Below are positions 9,124 to 19,098 of a DNA stretch of 64,000 nucleotides, in pieces (position 1 is the stretch's first letter; each line of letters starts with the position of its first letter). Under the pieces are notes generated by a model that saw only the letters and a program-made list of their open reading frames with translations, was not told the DNA's origin and did no database searches. Made by a program: the position numbers and the translations under genes. Source of the stretch: Aliagarivorans taiwanensis DSM 22990 (GTDB taxonomy: Bacteria > Pseudomonadota > Gammaproteobacteria > Enterobacterales > Celerinatantimonadaceae); assembly GCF_000429505.1 (NCBI RefSeq), contig NZ_AUBZ01000003.1:62001-126000 (forward strand), read 5' to 3'.

Positions 9124-10392
9124 ATGACCATGACCTTTGAAGAACTCGATCTCGAACCTGCCCTCTTGCAAGCCCTTGAAGAAATGCAACTCACCAAGGC
9201 GACCACTATCCAGCAACGCTGCATTCCCAGCCTGTTGGACGGGCGGGATGTTCTGGCATCTGCTCCCACCGGTACCGGTAAAACACTGGCCTTTCTGCTG
9301 CCGGCAATTCAGCACTTAATCGATTTCCCACGCCGCAAGGCCGGACCGGGCCGCATTCTGGTGCTAACCCCGACCCGCGAGTTGGCAGTACAGGTTGCTG
9401 AACAGGCGCGTCTGGCCACCCAATACACCCATATCACCACCATCGATATCACTGGCGGCATGAGCTACGAAGAACATGCCGAGCAGCTTAAAGGCAATGT
9501 CGATATCGTGATCGCTACCCCCGGCCGTTTGATGGAGTACATCAAGTACAAGGTATTTGACTGCCAAGCGATTGAATGGCTGATCCTCGACGAAGCCGAC
9601 CGCATGCTGGATATGGGCTTTATCGGTGATATGGAAGCGATCAGCGACAAGACCAGTGAGCGCAGCCAAACCGCACTGTTCTCTGCCACCCTAGAAGGCA
9701 AGGGCCTGCAGCGCTTCGCCGCTCAGGTAATGGAAGAGCCAGATGAGATCGAAGTGGATCCACCACGCCGTGAGCGCGGCAAGATCATGCAAACCCTGCA
9801 CTTCTGTGACGATGCCAAGCACAAGTACCAACTGCTACGCCACTACCTTCAAGATGAAGACGCCGGCATTGAGCGCTGCATCGTATTCGTTAAAACCCGC
9901 GAGCGCCTGTTTGAGCTGGTCGAACAGCTTCAGGGTGATGAGATCCATGCCGCCTACCTGCGTGGCGAAATGGCGCAAGAAAAGCGAAACGAAGCGCTGC
10001 AACGCTTCCGCGATGGCGAAGTAAAGGTATTAGTGGCCACCGATGTGGCGGCGCGCGGTCTTGATGTGCCTGAGATCAGCCACGTGTTTAACTACGATCT
10101 GCCGCGCACGCCAGACGTGTACGTGCACCGCATTGGCCGTACCGCCCGTGGCGGCCGCAAAGGTTGGGCAATCAACCTGGTGGAAGCCCACGATATCAAC
10201 CTGCTGGGCAAGATTGAGCGCTACACCGATGAGCCCATCAAGCGCCGAGTGATCGACAGCCTGCGCCCGCAGCATCGCGTCGCCAAAGCGTCGGTTAAGA
10301 AGAAAAAGCCGAAAACCACCGCCGAGCGCCGAGTCGCCAAGAAGCGTGCGAAAGGCCGCGCTAAAAAGGCAGCGAAAAAAGCCAAAGGTTAA
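9124..10392 (+). CDS. srmB: ATP-dependent RNA helicase SrmB
   Basis: DEAD-box helicase that acts early in 50S ribosomal subunit assembly. The 422-residue protein has a Q motif (KATTIQQRCIP), Walker A APTGTGKT at 47-54, PTRELAVQV, DEAD within ILDEADRMLDMGF, SAT within LFSATL, and the C-terminal RecA motifs VATDVAARGLDVPEI and HRIGRTARGG. A strongly basic Lys/Arg-rich tail from about residue 385 probably binds rRNA. The divergent trmN neighbour is the classic context of srmB. Two ATGs six bases apart are both possible starts. Confidence 0.94.
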   Translation: MTMTFEELDLEPALLQALEEMQLTKATTIQQRCIPSLLDGRDVLASAPTGTGKTLAFLLPAIQHLIDFPRRKAGPGRILVLTPTRELAVQVAEQARLATQYTHITTIDITGGMSYEEHAEQLKGNVDIVIATPGRLMEYIKYKVFDCQAIEWLILDEADRMLDMGFIGDMEAISDKTSERSQTALFSATLEGKGLQRFAAQVMEEPDEIEVDPPRRERGKIMQTLHFCDDAKHKYQLLRHYLQDEDAGIERCIVFVKTRERLFELVEQLQGDEIHAAYLRGEMAQEKRNEALQRFRDGEVKVLVATDVAARGLDVPEISHVFNYDLPRTPDVYVHRIGRTARGGRKGWAINLVEAHDINLLGKIERYTDEPIKRRVIDSLRPQHRVAKASVKKKKPKTTAERRVAKKRAKGRAKKAAKKAKG

Positions 10393-10399
10393 ACCGCTT

Positions 10400-10421
10400 G
10401 GCTGGGGCGCTAGCCCCAGCC
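10400..10421. terminator. Hairpin after srmB
   Basis: GGCTGGGGC (10400-10408) and GCCCCAGCC (10413-10421) form a perfect 9-bp stem with a GCTA loop, eight bases after the srmB stop. There is no T run on either strand, so termination may be weak or assisted. Confidence 0.6.
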
Positions 10422-10444
10422 AGCCAACTCCTGATGAATGACAG

Positions 10445-10798
10445 CTAGTCGATTGGGTCTATCAGCGCGCGGCGGATCACCGTCTTATCCAAGCTATCCC
10501 ACAAGGCCTGATGGTCGTCCCGATCCAACAGACTGTTTAGCGAATTAATGCTGATACTCAGCTCCCACAAGCGCATATAGTAATCTTCCCGCTCAAGCTT
10601 GAGCTGGGCAATCTCAAACTGCTGCATGGCCAGTTGCTGCTTCATGGTCTGATAACAGTCCTCAACATTCTGCTCACAAGATGGCAGGCTGGGTAGCTCC
10701 TCTATCTGTTCGTAAAATGCTAGCTGTTCGTGAAATGCTAACGCCGGGGCAGACAAAGCCCCCATCATCAGTAACGATGGCATCAGTTTACTCAACAT
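10445..10798 (-). CDS. Small exported coiled-coil protein of unknown function
   Basis: 117 residues from the ATG at 10798, which follows a strong GGAGGG ribosome binding site; an ATG 45 bases further upstream is not preferred. A signal peptide (MLSKLMPSLLMMGALSAPALA) precedes a short acidic mature protein with two cysteines (PSCEQNVEDC). A Gln/Glu/Leu-rich helix likely to form a coiled coil covers about residues 50-90. It lies between srmB (convergent) and yaaA, alone. No family was recognised. Confidence 0.7.
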   Translation of the reverse strand: MLSKLMPSLLMMGALSAPALAFHEQLAFYEQIEELPSLPSCEQNVEDCYQTMKQQLAMQQFEIAQLKLEREDYYMRLWELSISINSLNSLLDRDDHQALWDSLDKTVIRRALIDPID

Positions 10799-10922
10799 CC
10801 CATTCCCTCCTTTTATTGAAATGTCGCCATCCCAAACTAGCACGGGTCATTTGTCTATTTGGTCAAAAAGTAGGTACTTTGCAGGGATATCGGTGAAAGA
10901 GTGGTAGAAAATGTTGGTAGGT

Positions 10923-10969
10923 GGTTAAGTGTTAGAACTTAACCCAGAACCGCCGGGCACTGGGTTAAG
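10923..10969. repeat. Competing inverted repeats downstream of yaaA
   Basis: CTTAACCCAG (10938-10947) pairs perfectly with CTGGGTTAAG (10960-10969) over a 12-base loop. The same central segment CTTAACC can instead pair with GGTTAAG at 10923-10929 over an 8-base loop. The two hairpins exclude each other. They lie about 30 bases beyond the yaaA stop and upstream of the small exported protein gene, on the transcript of both. No T run follows either hairpin. Confidence 0.75.
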
Positions 10970-10998
10970 CAACAAAACGAACAGCTATCACTGGGAGA

Positions 10999-11778
10999 CT
11001 AGGCCGCGTTCTCTTCGCGCAGGAATACCAGCTCACTATCGCTGGAACTGGCCTCATCGAAGCGGTAGCCCTGATAGTCAAACTCACACAACTGAGCGGG
11101 TTCGCTCACTTGCTTATTCAGCATATAACGGACCATCAGACCACGGGCTTTCTTGGCGTAGAAGCTGATGATCTTGTATTGGCCATTCTTACAGTCTTTG
11201 AACACCGGGGTGATGATCTTGCCATCGAGCTTGTTAGCCTTCACCGCTTTGAAGTATTCGTTGGATGCCAGATTCACCAGCACGTTATCGCCCTGGGCCG
11301 CCAGTGCTTGGTTGAGCTGCTCGGTAATCAGCTCGCCCCAAAACGCATACAGGTTAGCACCGCGCGGGTTAGCCAGCTTAATACCCATCTCCAAGCGGTA
11401 GGCCATCATCAAATCGAGCGGACGCAGCACCCCGTAAAGGCCACTTAGGATGCGCAGATGTTGCTCGGCAAAAACCAGTTGCGGCTGCTCCAGGCTAAAC
11501 GCATCCAAACCGGCATAGACATCGCCCTTAAACGCAAACAGCGCCTGACGCGCATTCTCCAAATCAAACTCCGGCTGCCACTCGGCAAAACGCGCCGCAT
11601 TTAGCCCGGCCAGCTTGTCGCTGATCTTCATCTGGCTGGCGATATCCGACGGGCTCATTTGCCGGGCGATTTCGATAAGCTCTGCGCTATGGTCAAGCAG
11701 CGCAGGCTGACCGAACTGCTCGGTAGGTACCGGGGTTTGATAGTCGAGGGTTTTGGCAGGAGAGATCACTGCTAGCAT
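10999..11778 (-). CDS. yaaA: Peroxide stress protein YaaA (DUF328/UPF0246)
   Basis: A 259-residue protein that matches the YaaA family from end to end: [14 protein letters not shown] at the start, [11 protein letters not shown] near residue 95, the conserved [23 protein letters not shown] stretch near residues 110-132, and [11 protein letters not shown] near residue 170. In E. coli YaaA lowers intracellular free iron and protects DNA under hydrogen peroxide stress. It appears to be transcribed alone, about 100 bases from pilU. Confidence 0.93.
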   Translation of the reverse strand: MLAVISPAKTLDYQTPVPTEQFGQPALLDHSAELIEIARQMSPSDIASQMKISDKLAGLNAARFAEWQPEFDLENARQALFAFKGDVYAGLDAFSLEQPQLVFAEQHLRILSGLYGVLRPLDLMMAYRLEMGIKLANPRGANLYAFWGELITEQLNQALAAQGDNVLVNLASNEYFKAVKANKLDGKIITPVFKDCKNGQYKIISFYAKKARGLMVRYMLNKQVSEPAQLCEFDYQGYRFDEASSSDSELVFLREENAA

Positions 11779-11879
11779 GGCTGTTCCTTTCGTTTCCCGC
11801 CTAACACAGGCGAAGTTAAATCTCAGAGTTGCGTAACATTGCCCAGTGGGCCGCTTAGTTGGCCGCTTCGGGACGGCAT

Positions 11880-12995
11880 CTAATAATCGATGGTAACCCC
11901 ATCCAGCCCACTACTACCTGCCGATGGGTTACGTTTACTGTTTAGTTTTATCATCAAGCGCAAGTCATTGGCAGAGTCGGCATGGGCAAGGGCTTCCTCG
12001 TAACCGATATGCCCTTCGTCGTAGAGCTCAAATAGGCTTTGGTCAAAGGTTACCATGCCAAGCTCACGACTCTTAGCCATTAGCTCTTTTAACTTATGCA
12101 TATCGCCTTTACGGATATGATCTGCAACCAAGGGGCTATTCAGCAGTATCTCAAATACCCCGCGTCGCGACCTTCCATCTTTGGTTGGCACCAGTTGCTG
12201 GGCAATGATTGCTCGTAGGTTGTAGGCCAGATCGAAACATAGCTGGCGGTGGCGCTCTTCGGGCACCAAGTGCATGATCCGCTCGATCGCTTGGTTGGCG
12301 TTGTTGGCATGCAAGGTGGCCATACACAAATGACCGGTTTCGGAGAACTGCAAGGCGATCTCCATGGTCTCACGGGTGCGGATCTCGCCAATTAGGATCA
12401 CATCCGGCGCTTGTCGCAAGGAGTTCTTCAAGGCCTCGTCAAAGGACAGGGTATCCACCCCCACTTCACGCTGATTGACGATACAGCCGCGATGGCGGTG
12501 CAGATACTCCACCGGATCTTCGATGGTGAGAATATGCCCGGTGGAGTTGCGATTGCGATAATCGATCATGGTCGCCTGCGAGGTGGACTTACCCGCCCCG
12601 GTGGCCCCCACAAACAGGATCAAGCCACGTTTAGCCATGCCCAGCTCTTTGAGGATCTCCGGCAAGTGCAGCTCCTCAAAGGTGGGGATCTCGGTGGCAA
12701 TCCGGCGGATCACCACACTGGGCTGCTCGCGCTGCCAAAAGGCACTGACCCTAAACCGCCCAAGGCCACGGCGGGAGATGGCAAAGTTGGCTTCGCGGGT
12801 TTTGCGAAACTCCACCATCTGCTCGGGGCTGCGCATGCTCTCAACCAGCGACATTAGGTCATCCACCATCAGCTTCTCCGGCAACAGCGCTTTGAGCTGC
12901 CCAGTTACCTTAGCACTAGGTGGCATGCCAATGGATAAATAGAGATCCGAGGCCTCTTGCTCCACCATCTTGTTAAGAATGCTATCCAGGTCCAT
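11880..12995 (-). CDS. pilU: Type IV pilus retraction-associated ATPase PilU
   Basis: A 371-residue hexameric secretion-type ATPase that assists PilT in type IV pilus retraction. It has an N-terminal PAS-like domain ([12 protein letters not shown]), Walker [10 protein letters not shown] near residues 131-139, Asp box [11 protein letters not shown], Walker [15 protein letters not shown] and His box [17 protein letters not shown]. The C-terminal extension (about residues 340-371) and the Tyr for Phe in DPVEYLH separate it from PilT. It lies 16 bases downstream of pilT on the same strand, so the two are cotranscribed as in most gammaproteobacteria. Confidence 0.95.
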   Translation of the reverse strand: MDLDSILNKMVEQEASDLYLSIGMPPSAKVTGQLKALLPEKLMVDDLMSLVESMRSPEQMVEFRKTREANFAISRRGLGRFRVSAFWQREQPSVVIRRIATEIPTFEELHLPEILKELGMAKRGLILFVGATGAGKSTSQATMIDYRNRNSTGHILTIEDPVEYLHRHRGCIVNQREVGVDTLSFDEALKNSLRQAPDVILIGEIRTRETMEIALQFSETGHLCMATLHANNANQAIERIMHLVPEERHRQLCFDLAYNLRAIIAQQLVPTKDGRSRRGVFEILLNSPLVADHIRKGDMHKLKELMAKSRELGMVTFDQSLFELYDEGHIGYEEALAHADSANDLRLMIKLNSKRNPSAGSSGLDGVTIDY

Positions 12996-13011
12996 GGCGA
13001 TTCCTTAGCGT

Positions 13012-14046
13012 TTAGAAGTTGTTCGGATCCGCAGACTTATTGCGCGCATCCTCGTAGGTCACCATGCCTTGGTTAACCAACTCTTTCAGACACTGATCGA
13101 GGGTTTGCATGCCATGCGCCATACCGGTTTGGATCACTGAATACATCTGGGCCACCTTGTCTTCGCGAATCAGGTTACGAATAGCAGGAATACCGATCAT
13201 AATCTCGTGCGCGGCCACACGCCCACCGCCCATACGCTTGAGCAGGGTTTGCGAGATCACCGCCCGCAATGACTCCGACAACATCGAGCGCACCATGTCT
13301 TTCTCGGCAGCCGGGAACACATCAATCACTCGGTCGATGGTTTTTGCCGCCGAGGTGGTGTGCAAGGTGCCAAACACCAAGTGGCCGGTTTCGGCCGCGG
13401 TCAGCGCTAAACGAATGGTTTCCAGATCCCGCATCTCACCCACCAAGATAATATCGGGGTCTTCCCGCAGCGCCGAGCGCAGGGCCGCGTTAAAGCTATG
13501 GGTGTCGCGATGCACTTCCCGTTGGTTGATCAGACATTGCTTGTTTTGATGTACAAATTCGATGGGGTCTTCAATGGTCAGGATGTGCTCGCGACGGTTG
13601 GTATTGATGTAATCGATCATCCCCGCCAGGGTGGTCGACTTACCGGAACCGGTTGGGCCGGTTACCAGCACCAAGCCGCGCGGGTTTTCTGCGATATCGC
13701 GGAAGATTGGCGGCGCCGAGAGCTGCTCCAAGGTCAGCACTTCTGAAGGAATGGTCCGAAACACCGCAGCCGCACCACGGTTTTGCTGGAAGGCATTCAC
13801 CCTAAAGCGCGCCACCCCGGGCAACTCGAAGGAGAAGTCCACCTCGAGGTGCTCTTCATAGTCTTTGCGCTGCTTGTCGTTCATGATGTCGTAGATACGA
13901 CGATGGACATCTTTGTGATCGAAGGGATCCACATTGAGCTTGCGAACTTCGCCATCAACTCGGATCAGTGGCGGCAGGCCCGCCGAGAGGTGTAGATCTG
14001 AGGCATTATGATTTACACTAAACGCCAGCAATTCAGTCACATCCAT
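13012..14046 (-). CDS. pilT: Type IV pilus retraction ATPase PilT
   Basis: The main motor for type IV pilus retraction and twitching motility, at the cytoplasmic face of the inner membrane. The 344-residue length is that of the family. Visible motifs: NASDLHLSAGLPP, Walker A GPTGSGKST near residues 130-138, LTIEDPIEFVH, Walker B ILVGEMRDLET, TGHLVFGTLHTTSAAKTIDRV and the PilT-specific AIRNLIRE motif near residue 290. The start ATG lies 33 bases from the divergent yggS start. The pilT-pilU / yggS-proC layout is conserved in Shewanella, Vibrio and Pseudomonas. Confidence 0.97.
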   Translation of the reverse strand: MDVTELLAFSVNHNASDLHLSAGLPPLIRVDGEVRKLNVDPFDHKDVHRRIYDIMNDKQRKDYEEHLEVDFSFELPGVARFRVNAFQQNRGAAAVFRTIPSEVLTLEQLSAPPIFRDIAENPRGLVLVTGPTGSGKSTTLAGMIDYINTNRREHILTIEDPIEFVHQNKQCLINQREVHRDTHSFNAALRSALREDPDIILVGEMRDLETIRLALTAAETGHLVFGTLHTTSAAKTIDRVIDVFPAAEKDMVRSMLSESLRAVISQTLLKRMGGGRVAAHEIMIGIPAIRNLIREDKVAQMYSVIQTGMAHGMQTLDQCLKELVNQGMVTYEDARNKSADPNNF

Positions 14047-14079
14047 TTCTTTAGCCCTTTATTTTTAGCTAACTGTATT

Positions 14080-14775
14080 ATGACGAGTATTACCCAAGGT
14101 CTGGAGTTTGTTAACCAACAAATTCGACAAGCCTGTGAGCAAGCCCAGCGAGATCCACAATCTGTGACTTTGCTGGCAGTCAGCAAAACCAAACCCTTTA
14201 GCGCCATCGAACAGGCTTACGCCGCAGGTCAGCGAGCCTTTGGCGAGAACTATGTGCAGGAAGGGGTGGATAAGATCCTGACAGCCCAGCAGCAAGACTG
14301 GCTGCAAGACCCCATCGAGTGGCACTTTATCGGCCCACTGCAATCCAACAAAACCCGCCTGGTGGCGGAGCACTTTGATTGGATGCAAACGGTGGATCGC
14401 CTCAAGATCGCCGAGCGCCTAAACCAGCAGCGCCCCACCGACTTGGCCCCACTAAAAGTGTGCCTGCAGGTCAATATCAGTGGCGAGAGCACAAAATCGG
14501 GGCTGAATATCGAACAAGTATTACCTCTGGCGGAAGAGATCGTTAAGCTAGACAAACTGGAATTAAAAGGACTAATGGCCATCCCACAAGCCACTCAGGA
14601 TGAGCAACTAGAACAACAGTTTGCTGAAATGCAGCGTTGTTACCGAGCGTTACAGACACGCTTCCCGGGAGTTGATACCTTATCCATCGGCATGAGCGGC
14701 GACATGCAAGCGGCCATTAACGCCGGAAGCACCATGGTGCGGATCGGTACAGCAATCTTTGGTGCAAGAAATTAA
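14080..14775 (+). CDS. yggS: YggS family pyridoxal phosphate homeostasis protein
   Basis: PLP-binding protein (PLPBP/PROSC family) that keeps free pyridoxal phosphate and amino acid pools balanced. About 231 residues from the ATG at 14080; a longer reading frame would overlap pilT and is rejected. The PLP lysine lies in TLLAVSKTKP near residue 35. Other family marks are FGENYVQE, WHFIGPLQSNK, the phosphate-binding SIGMSGDMQAAI and STMVRIGTAIFG at the end. It leads the yggS-proC-yggT-yggU group. Confidence 0.95.
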   Translation: MTSITQGLEFVNQQIRQACEQAQRDPQSVTLLAVSKTKPFSAIEQAYAAGQRAFGENYVQEGVDKILTAQQQDWLQDPIEWHFIGPLQSNKTRLVAEHFDWMQTVDRLKIAERLNQQRPTDLAPLKVCLQVNISGESTKSGLNIEQVLPLAEEIVKLDKLELKGLMAIPQATQDEQLEQQFAEMQRCYRALQTRFPGVDTLSIGMSGDMQAAINAGSTMVRIGTAIFGARN

Positions 14776-14785
14776 GGGAGTACAC

Positions 14786-15607
14786 ATGACTGCAAAAATT
14801 GCATTCATTGGCGGCGGCAATATGGCTAAAGCCTTGATTGGTGGCTTAATTAACAATGGCACCTCGGCCAACCGGATCACCGTGGCCGATCCAAGCTTTG
14901 AGCAAACCGAAGCGCTACGTGAAGAGTTTGGCGTGAAGGTCACAGCCTACAACGCCTACGCTATCTTGGCTAGCGACGTAGTCGTGCTGGCGGTCAAACC
15001 GCAGATTATGGCAGATGTGTGTAAAGGCTTTGTCGACGCCGGCACCAACCTGCACGGCCGCTTATTTATCTCGATTGCCGCCGGGATCAGCGTGGCGCGC
15101 CTTAAAGAGATGCTCGGCAACGAAACTCAAGTGGTTCGCACCATGCCCAACACCCCAGCGCTAGTGGGACAAGGGATGACCGGCTTATACGCACCGGAAG
15201 ATGTCACCGAGCAACAGCGCGAGCTGGCAGACAGCCTGATGCAAGCCGTGGGCAAGACCTGCTGGGTCGAGCAAGAGCACGAAATCAACCATATCATCGC
15301 CGCAGCGGGCAGCGCGCCGGCCTATTTCTTCCTGTTTATGGAAGCGATGCAAAAGCAGGCCGAGAAACTCGGCTTCACCCCAGAGCAAGCACGCGAAGTG
15401 GTTCAACAAGCCGCCTTGGGCAGCACTCAACTGGTAGCTGCTAATCCAGACCTTGATTTAGCGACCCTTCGGGCCAATGTTACTTCCAAGGGCGGAACCA
15501 CCGCCGAAGCTATCCGAGTATTCCAAGAGCAACAGCTCGAGCAGATCGTTGCTAACGCCATGGATGCCGCCATTGCGCGCGCACTCGAGATGGAATCACT
15601 GTTTTAA
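14786..15607 (+). CDS. proC: Pyrroline-5-carboxylate reductase
   Basis: Last step of proline synthesis: NAD(P)H reduces pyrroline-5-carboxylate to proline. The start is the ATG at 14786 after AAGGGAG; an upstream GTG-type extension inside yggS is rejected. In 273 residues the Rossmann loop FIGGGNMAKALIGGL (residues 6-20) is followed by VVLAVKPQIM, VRTMPNTPALVGQGMTGLY near 120-138, and the C-terminal substrate site TSKGGTTAEAI near 240. The gene is ten bases from yggS and 15 from yggT, a tight operon. Confidence 0.96.
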   Translation: MTAKIAFIGGGNMAKALIGGLINNGTSANRITVADPSFEQTEALREEFGVKVTAYNAYAILASDVVVLAVKPQIMADVCKGFVDAGTNLHGRLFISIAAGISVARLKEMLGNETQVVRTMPNTPALVGQGMTGLYAPEDVTEQQRELADSLMQAVGKTCWVEQEHEINHIIAAAGSAPAYFFLFMEAMQKQAEKLGFTPEQAREVVQQAALGSTQLVAANPDLDLATLRANVTSKGGTTAEAIRVFQEQQLEQIVANAMDAAIARALEMESLF

Positions 15608-15622
15608 TTCATTGAGGACGCC

Positions 15623-16174
15623 ATGCAAGCCTTGAATTTTTTGATCGGTACTGTTTTTGACCTCTACCTGATGGTGGTGTTGCTGCGGGTTTGGCTGCAA
15701 CTGGCCCGTGCCGATTTCTACAACCCACTGAGTCAGTTTGTGGTGAAGGCCACTAACCCCGTTGTTGCACCTCTGCGTCGCATTATTCCCGGCGTCGGTG
15801 GCATCGATTGGGCCTCATTGTTGTTTGCCTTTGTGGTAGCGGCCGCCAAATGGGCGCTGCTGTTCCAGATCCGAGCAGGCGTGACCGACTGGCAGGGTAT
15901 TCCCATCATTGCCGCACTTAACGTGGTGAAAGAAGCCGGTACCATGGTCTTTTGGGTATTGCTACTAAGGGCCATTCTGTCTTGGGTAAGCCAAGGCCGC
16001 AGCCCTATCGAGTATGTGCTGCATCAGCTAAGCGAACCGCTGCTAGCGCCTATTCGCCGTGTCGTTCCAGTAATGGGCGGCTTAGACCTGTCGGTATTGG
16101 TGCTGTTTATCGCCCTGAACTTCCTCAACATCTTGATTAGCGGCTGGTTCCCACTGATCTGGCCTTACTTGTAA
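15623..16174 (+). CDS. yggT: YggT family integral membrane protein
   Basis: A 183-residue protein made of two YggT repeats, each with a pair of membrane helices and the signature NPLSQFVVKATNPVVAPLRRIIPGVGGIDWA (first repeat, near residues 34-64) or its counterpart LSEPLLAPIRRVVPVMGGLDLS (second repeat, near 134-155). The family is linked to osmotic tolerance and, in some bacteria, to division-site positioning, but its biochemical role is not settled. It is followed three bases later by yggU. Confidence 0.9.
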   Translation: MQALNFLIGTVFDLYLMVVLLRVWLQLARADFYNPLSQFVVKATNPVVAPLRRIIPGVGGIDWASLLFAFVVAAAKWALLFQIRAGVTDWQGIPIIAALNVVKEAGTMVFWVLLLRAILSWVSQGRSPIEYVLHQLSEPLLAPIRRVVPVMGGLDLSVLVLFIALNFLNILISGWFPLIWPYL

Positions 16175-16177
16175 GCC

Positions 16178-16474
16178 GTGCCAGCAGTCAGCTTCGACGA
16201 CGTAAACCTGCTATTGCAGGTTTACGTCCAGCCTAAAGCCAGTCGCGACAGCATTGTCGGATTGCATGGCGAAGAGCTCAAGATTGCCATCACCGCGCCA
16301 CCGGTCGATGGTAAAGCCAACCAGCACCTCACCAAGTACCTTGCTAAACAGTGTAAGGTCGCTAAGTCTCAAGTCAGCATCTTGCGCGGCGAGTTGGGCA
16401 GGCACAAAACCATTCAAGTGCAGGCACCACAGCAGCTGCCCGATGTGATAGCCAAATTGCTTACCGCAAAATAG
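16178..16474 (+). CDS. yggU: YggU/DUF167 family protein
   Basis: A 98-residue protein of the DUF167 family, with the conserved core [14 protein letters not shown] at residues 13-26, [14 protein letters not shown] near 42-55 and the C-terminal [11 protein letters not shown]. The start is GTG, three bases after the yggT stop. The fold is a small alpha/beta domain of unknown function that accompanies yggT and proC in gammaproteobacteria. Confidence 0.9.
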   Translation: MPAVSFDDVNLLLQVYVQPKASRDSIVGLHGEELKIAITAPPVDGKANQHLTKYLAKQCKVAKSQVSILRGELGRHKTIQVQAPQQLPDVIAKLLTAK

Positions 16475-16585
16475 TCGCTGCAAGCATCACAAGACAGATC
16501 CGGTCTATATAAGGAAATCTGATCGTTTGTCTATGCTGTTGGGTAACACAAGAGCTGACTGATTACGGAACAAGGAGAGAACACC

Positions 16586-17014
16586 ATGCGTATCTTAATT
16601 GCCATCTTCAGCCTGATTAGCGCTCTGGCATTGCCCGTCCACGCCGAGCAGAAGGTCGACTTGGGGCCTTGGGAAGTACACTACGTGGTGTTTAACTCCA
16701 CCTTTATCCCGCCCGAAGTCGCCACCGCTTATGGCCTCAAACGTAACGGCCGTAACGCGCTAATCAATATCTCGGTACTCAAAGCCGAAGGCGATGACAA
16801 AATCGCTCAGCGGTTGAGTGTTGAGGGCAGCGCGCAAAACCTGCTGGGCAACAAGAAGCAACTGAGCTTTAAGGAAGTGCGCGAAGGCGAGTCGGTCTAC
16901 TACCTGTCGCAACTGACCTTTAGTAACGAAGAGACCTTCAACTTTGATATCACCCTGACTCAGGGCAACCAAACCCAACGACTGCAGTTCTCCCAGCAAC
17001 TATACGTCGACTAG
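16586..17014 (+). CDS. Secreted DUF4426 family protein
   Basis: 142 residues with a signal peptide ([20 protein letters not shown]) and a beta-rich mature domain beginning [28 protein letters not shown], which fits the DUF4426 pattern. A strong AAGGAGA site precedes the ATG. In Shewanella- and Vibrio-type genomes this gene sits between yggU and rdgB, as here. Its role is unknown; it is probably a small periplasmic protein. Confidence 0.8.
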   Translation: MRILIAIFSLISALALPVHAEQKVDLGPWEVHYVVFNSTFIPPEVATAYGLKRNGRNALINISVLKAEGDDKIAQRLSVEGSAQNLLGNKKQLSFKEVREGESVYYLSQLTFSNEETFNFDITLTQGNQTQRLQFSQQLYVD

Positions 17015-17064
17015 CGTGGGTCGAGGCTTTATCATGGCGGCCAAATTGTCGTCTCGAGAAGATC

Positions 17065-17655
17065 ATGCAGAAACTGGTTCTGGCCACCGGCAACCCCGGT
17101 AAAGTAAAAGAGCTGGGCGAACTCCTTGCCCCGCACAACTTTGAAGTCCTTCCACAGAGCGCTTTCGACGTGCCAGATGCCGAAGAAACCGGCACCACCT
17201 TTGTCGAAAACGCCATTATCAAGGCCCGCCAGGCAGCCAAGCTCACCGGCCTTCCGGCGATCGCCGACGACTCCGGCCTGGCTGTAGACGCCCTTAATGG
17301 CGCACCGGGCCTCTATTCCGCCCGTTATGCCGGCAAAGGTGCCAGTGACCAAGACAACCTCAATAAACTGCTCGACGCGTTGCAAGGTGTCGCTCCCGAG
17401 CAGCGCACTGCTCAGTTCCACTGTGTACTGGTTTATCTGCGCCATGCCGACGACCCAGCCCCAATTATCTGCCACGGCCGCTGGCAAGGACAGATCACCG
17501 AGCAAGCCGCCGGCCAAGGCGGCTTCGGCTACGACCCGGTGTTTTGGTTAGAGAGCGAGGGCTGCACCTCGGCAGAGCTGACCAAGGAACGCAAAAACCA
17601 ACTGAGTCACCGCGGGCAAGCCCTGCGCCAGCTACTGGAGCAGGTTTCCGCGTGA
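17065..17655 (+). CDS. rdgB: XTP/dITP pyrophosphatase (Ham1/RdgB)
   Basis: Removes non-canonical purine nucleotides (dITP, XTP) from the precursor pool. The 196-residue protein starts [14 protein letters not shown] (substrate-binding loop, residues 4-17) and carries [15 protein letters not shown], the catalytic segment [12 protein letters not shown] near 68-79, GLYSARYAG, and the FGYDPVF motif near 153-159. It overlaps hemW by four bases (GTGA), so the two are translationally coupled. Confidence 0.95.
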   Translation: MQKLVLATGNPGKVKELGELLAPHNFEVLPQSAFDVPDAEETGTTFVENAIIKARQAAKLTGLPAIADDSGLAVDALNGAPGLYSARYAGKGASDQDNLNKLLDALQGVAPEQRTAQFHCVLVYLRHADDPAPIICHGRWQGQITEQAAGQGGFGYDPVFWLESEGCTSAELTKERKNQLSHRGQALRQLLEQVSA

Positions 17656-18806
17656 GCGCGCTGAGCTTGCCACCGCTAAGCCTGTATGTGCATATCCCAT
17701 GGTGTGTGCAAAAGTGCCCCTATTGCGACTTTAACTCCCACGGGCAAAAGGGCGAGCTGCCTGAGCAGGCCTATGTGCAGGCCTTGCTAAGCGATCTCGA
17801 GCAAGAGTGTCAGCGCTTGCCGGCGGAGCATCGACGCCCTTTGCATAGCATCTTTATCGGTGGCGGTACGCCGAGCTTGTTTAGCCCAGCGGCGATTACT
17901 CAACTGTTAGATGGTGTTGCGCACCAGCTCCCCATGGAGCGGGATATCGAGATCACCATGGAGGCCAACCCCGGCACCGCCGAGGCGCAGCGATTTAAAG
18001 ACTATTACTCGGCAGGGGTGAACCGCCTGTCGATTGGGGTGCAAAGCTTTCAGGCGCCACTTTTAAAGGCGCTCGGGCGGATCCACAACCCACAGGAGGC
18101 CAAGCAGGCCTTCGCTTACGCAGAGCAAGCGGGCTTCAGTCGCATCAATCTGGACCTGATGCATGGCCTCCCCGGCCAGAGCTTGGAGCAGGCGATGAGC
18201 GATCTAGAGCAAGCCTTTGACCTTGGCCCAAGTCATCTAAGCTGGTATCAGCTCACCATTGAAGCGAACACCGCGTTTGCCTCACGCCCGCCCAAGCTGC
18301 CCGATGAAGATCTGCTGTGGGATATCTACCAGCAGGGTCAGACCAAATTGGCGGAGGCTGGCTACCAACAATATGAAGTCTCGGCCTATTGCCGCGAGCA
18401 GGATCGCGCCCGCCATAACCTCAACTACTGGCGCTTCGGTGACTATATCGGCATCGGTTGTGGCGCCCACGGCAAGCTGACCCTGCCGGGCGGCATCGAG
18501 CGGAGCGAGCGCATCAAGCACCCCAAAGGCTATCTGGAAGATTTGCGCGGCTATGTAAACCGCCGCTGGCAGGTGGAAGCAGACGACTTACCCTTTGAGT
18601 ACATGCTCAATCGCTTGCGTCTGTTCGAAGCTATCCCCAAGGCGGAGTTTGGTGCTCGCACTGGCCTTGCGCTAACTAGCATTGAGGCAGCCTTGACGCG
18701 CGCCAAAACACAAGGGCTGTTAACTGAAACTGATACCCATTGGAAGGTGACCCAACAGGGCCGCTTGTTCCTGAACTCTTTGCTGGACCTGTTTGTCGAT
18801 GAATAA
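17652..18806 (+). CDS. hemW: Radical SAM heme chaperone HemW
   Basis: A 384-residue radical SAM protein related to HemN but acting as a heme-trafficking chaperone. The GTG start at 17652 overlaps the rdgB stop; a longer frame inside rdgB is rejected. The cluster motif [14 protein letters not shown] is near residue 20 (C-x3-C-x2-C). [11 protein letters not shown] follows near residue 75, and RLSIGVQSF and LMHGLPGQ come later. The extra Cys of the HemN CxxxCxxCxC motif is replaced by Phe, which is characteristic of HemW rather than HemN. The HemW C-terminal winged domain is present. Confidence 0.93.
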   Translation: MSALSLPPLSLYVHIPWCVQKCPYCDFNSHGQKGELPEQAYVQALLSDLEQECQRLPAEHRRPLHSIFIGGGTPSLFSPAAITQLLDGVAHQLPMERDIEITMEANPGTAEAQRFKDYYSAGVNRLSIGVQSFQAPLLKALGRIHNPQEAKQAFAYAEQAGFSRINLDLMHGLPGQSLEQAMSDLEQAFDLGPSHLSWYQLTIEANTAFASRPPKLPDEDLLWDIYQQGQTKLAEAGYQQYEVSAYCREQDRARHNLNYWRFGDYIGIGCGAHGKLTLPGGIERSERIKHPKGYLEDLRGYVNRRWQVEADDLPFEYMLNRLRLFEAIPKAEFGARTGLALTSIEAALTRAKTQGLLTETDTHWKVTQQGRLFLNSLLDLFVDE

Positions 18807-19083
18807 TCAAGCCAATAACCCCTTGCATGGGGTCACCCTAAAGCAGATCGTCACCGAGCTGGAGCAGCGCTACGGCTGGGAAGGTCTGGCTAAGCGAATC
18901 AATATTCGCTGTTTTAGCCATGACCCGAGTATTAAGTCCAGCCTGCATTTTCTGCGGCGCACCCCGTGGGCCCGCGAGAAAGTAGAGCAGCTCTATGTCG
19001 ATTCGTTGGATGAAGGTGAAAACGAATTGCAGCAGGGCCGTGATGATGATCCATGGGCACAGGCACGCAAGCGCCGCGACTAA
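18799..19083 (+). CDS. VF530/DUF2132 family DNA-binding protein
   Basis: A 94-residue protein with the VF530 signature: [28 protein letters not shown] at the start, then [26 protein letters not shown]. These proteins fold as a small helical domain; a DNA-binding role has been suggested from structure only. The ATG at 18799 overlaps the end of hemW by eight bases. The acidic C-terminal tail ends in a short basic stretch, KRRD. Confidence 0.85.
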   Translation: MNNQANNPLHGVTLKQIVTELEQRYGWEGLAKRINIRCFSHDPSIKSSLHFLRRTPWAREKVEQLYVDSLDEGENELQQGRDDDPWAQARKRRD

Positions 19084-19098
19084 GCCGTACACAGGATC

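Noticed and set aside
17544-17651. N-terminal extension of HemW inside rdgB
   Set aside because: The GTG at 17652 with a GTGA overlap gives the normal HemW start; the extension is low-complexity out-of-frame rdgB sequence.
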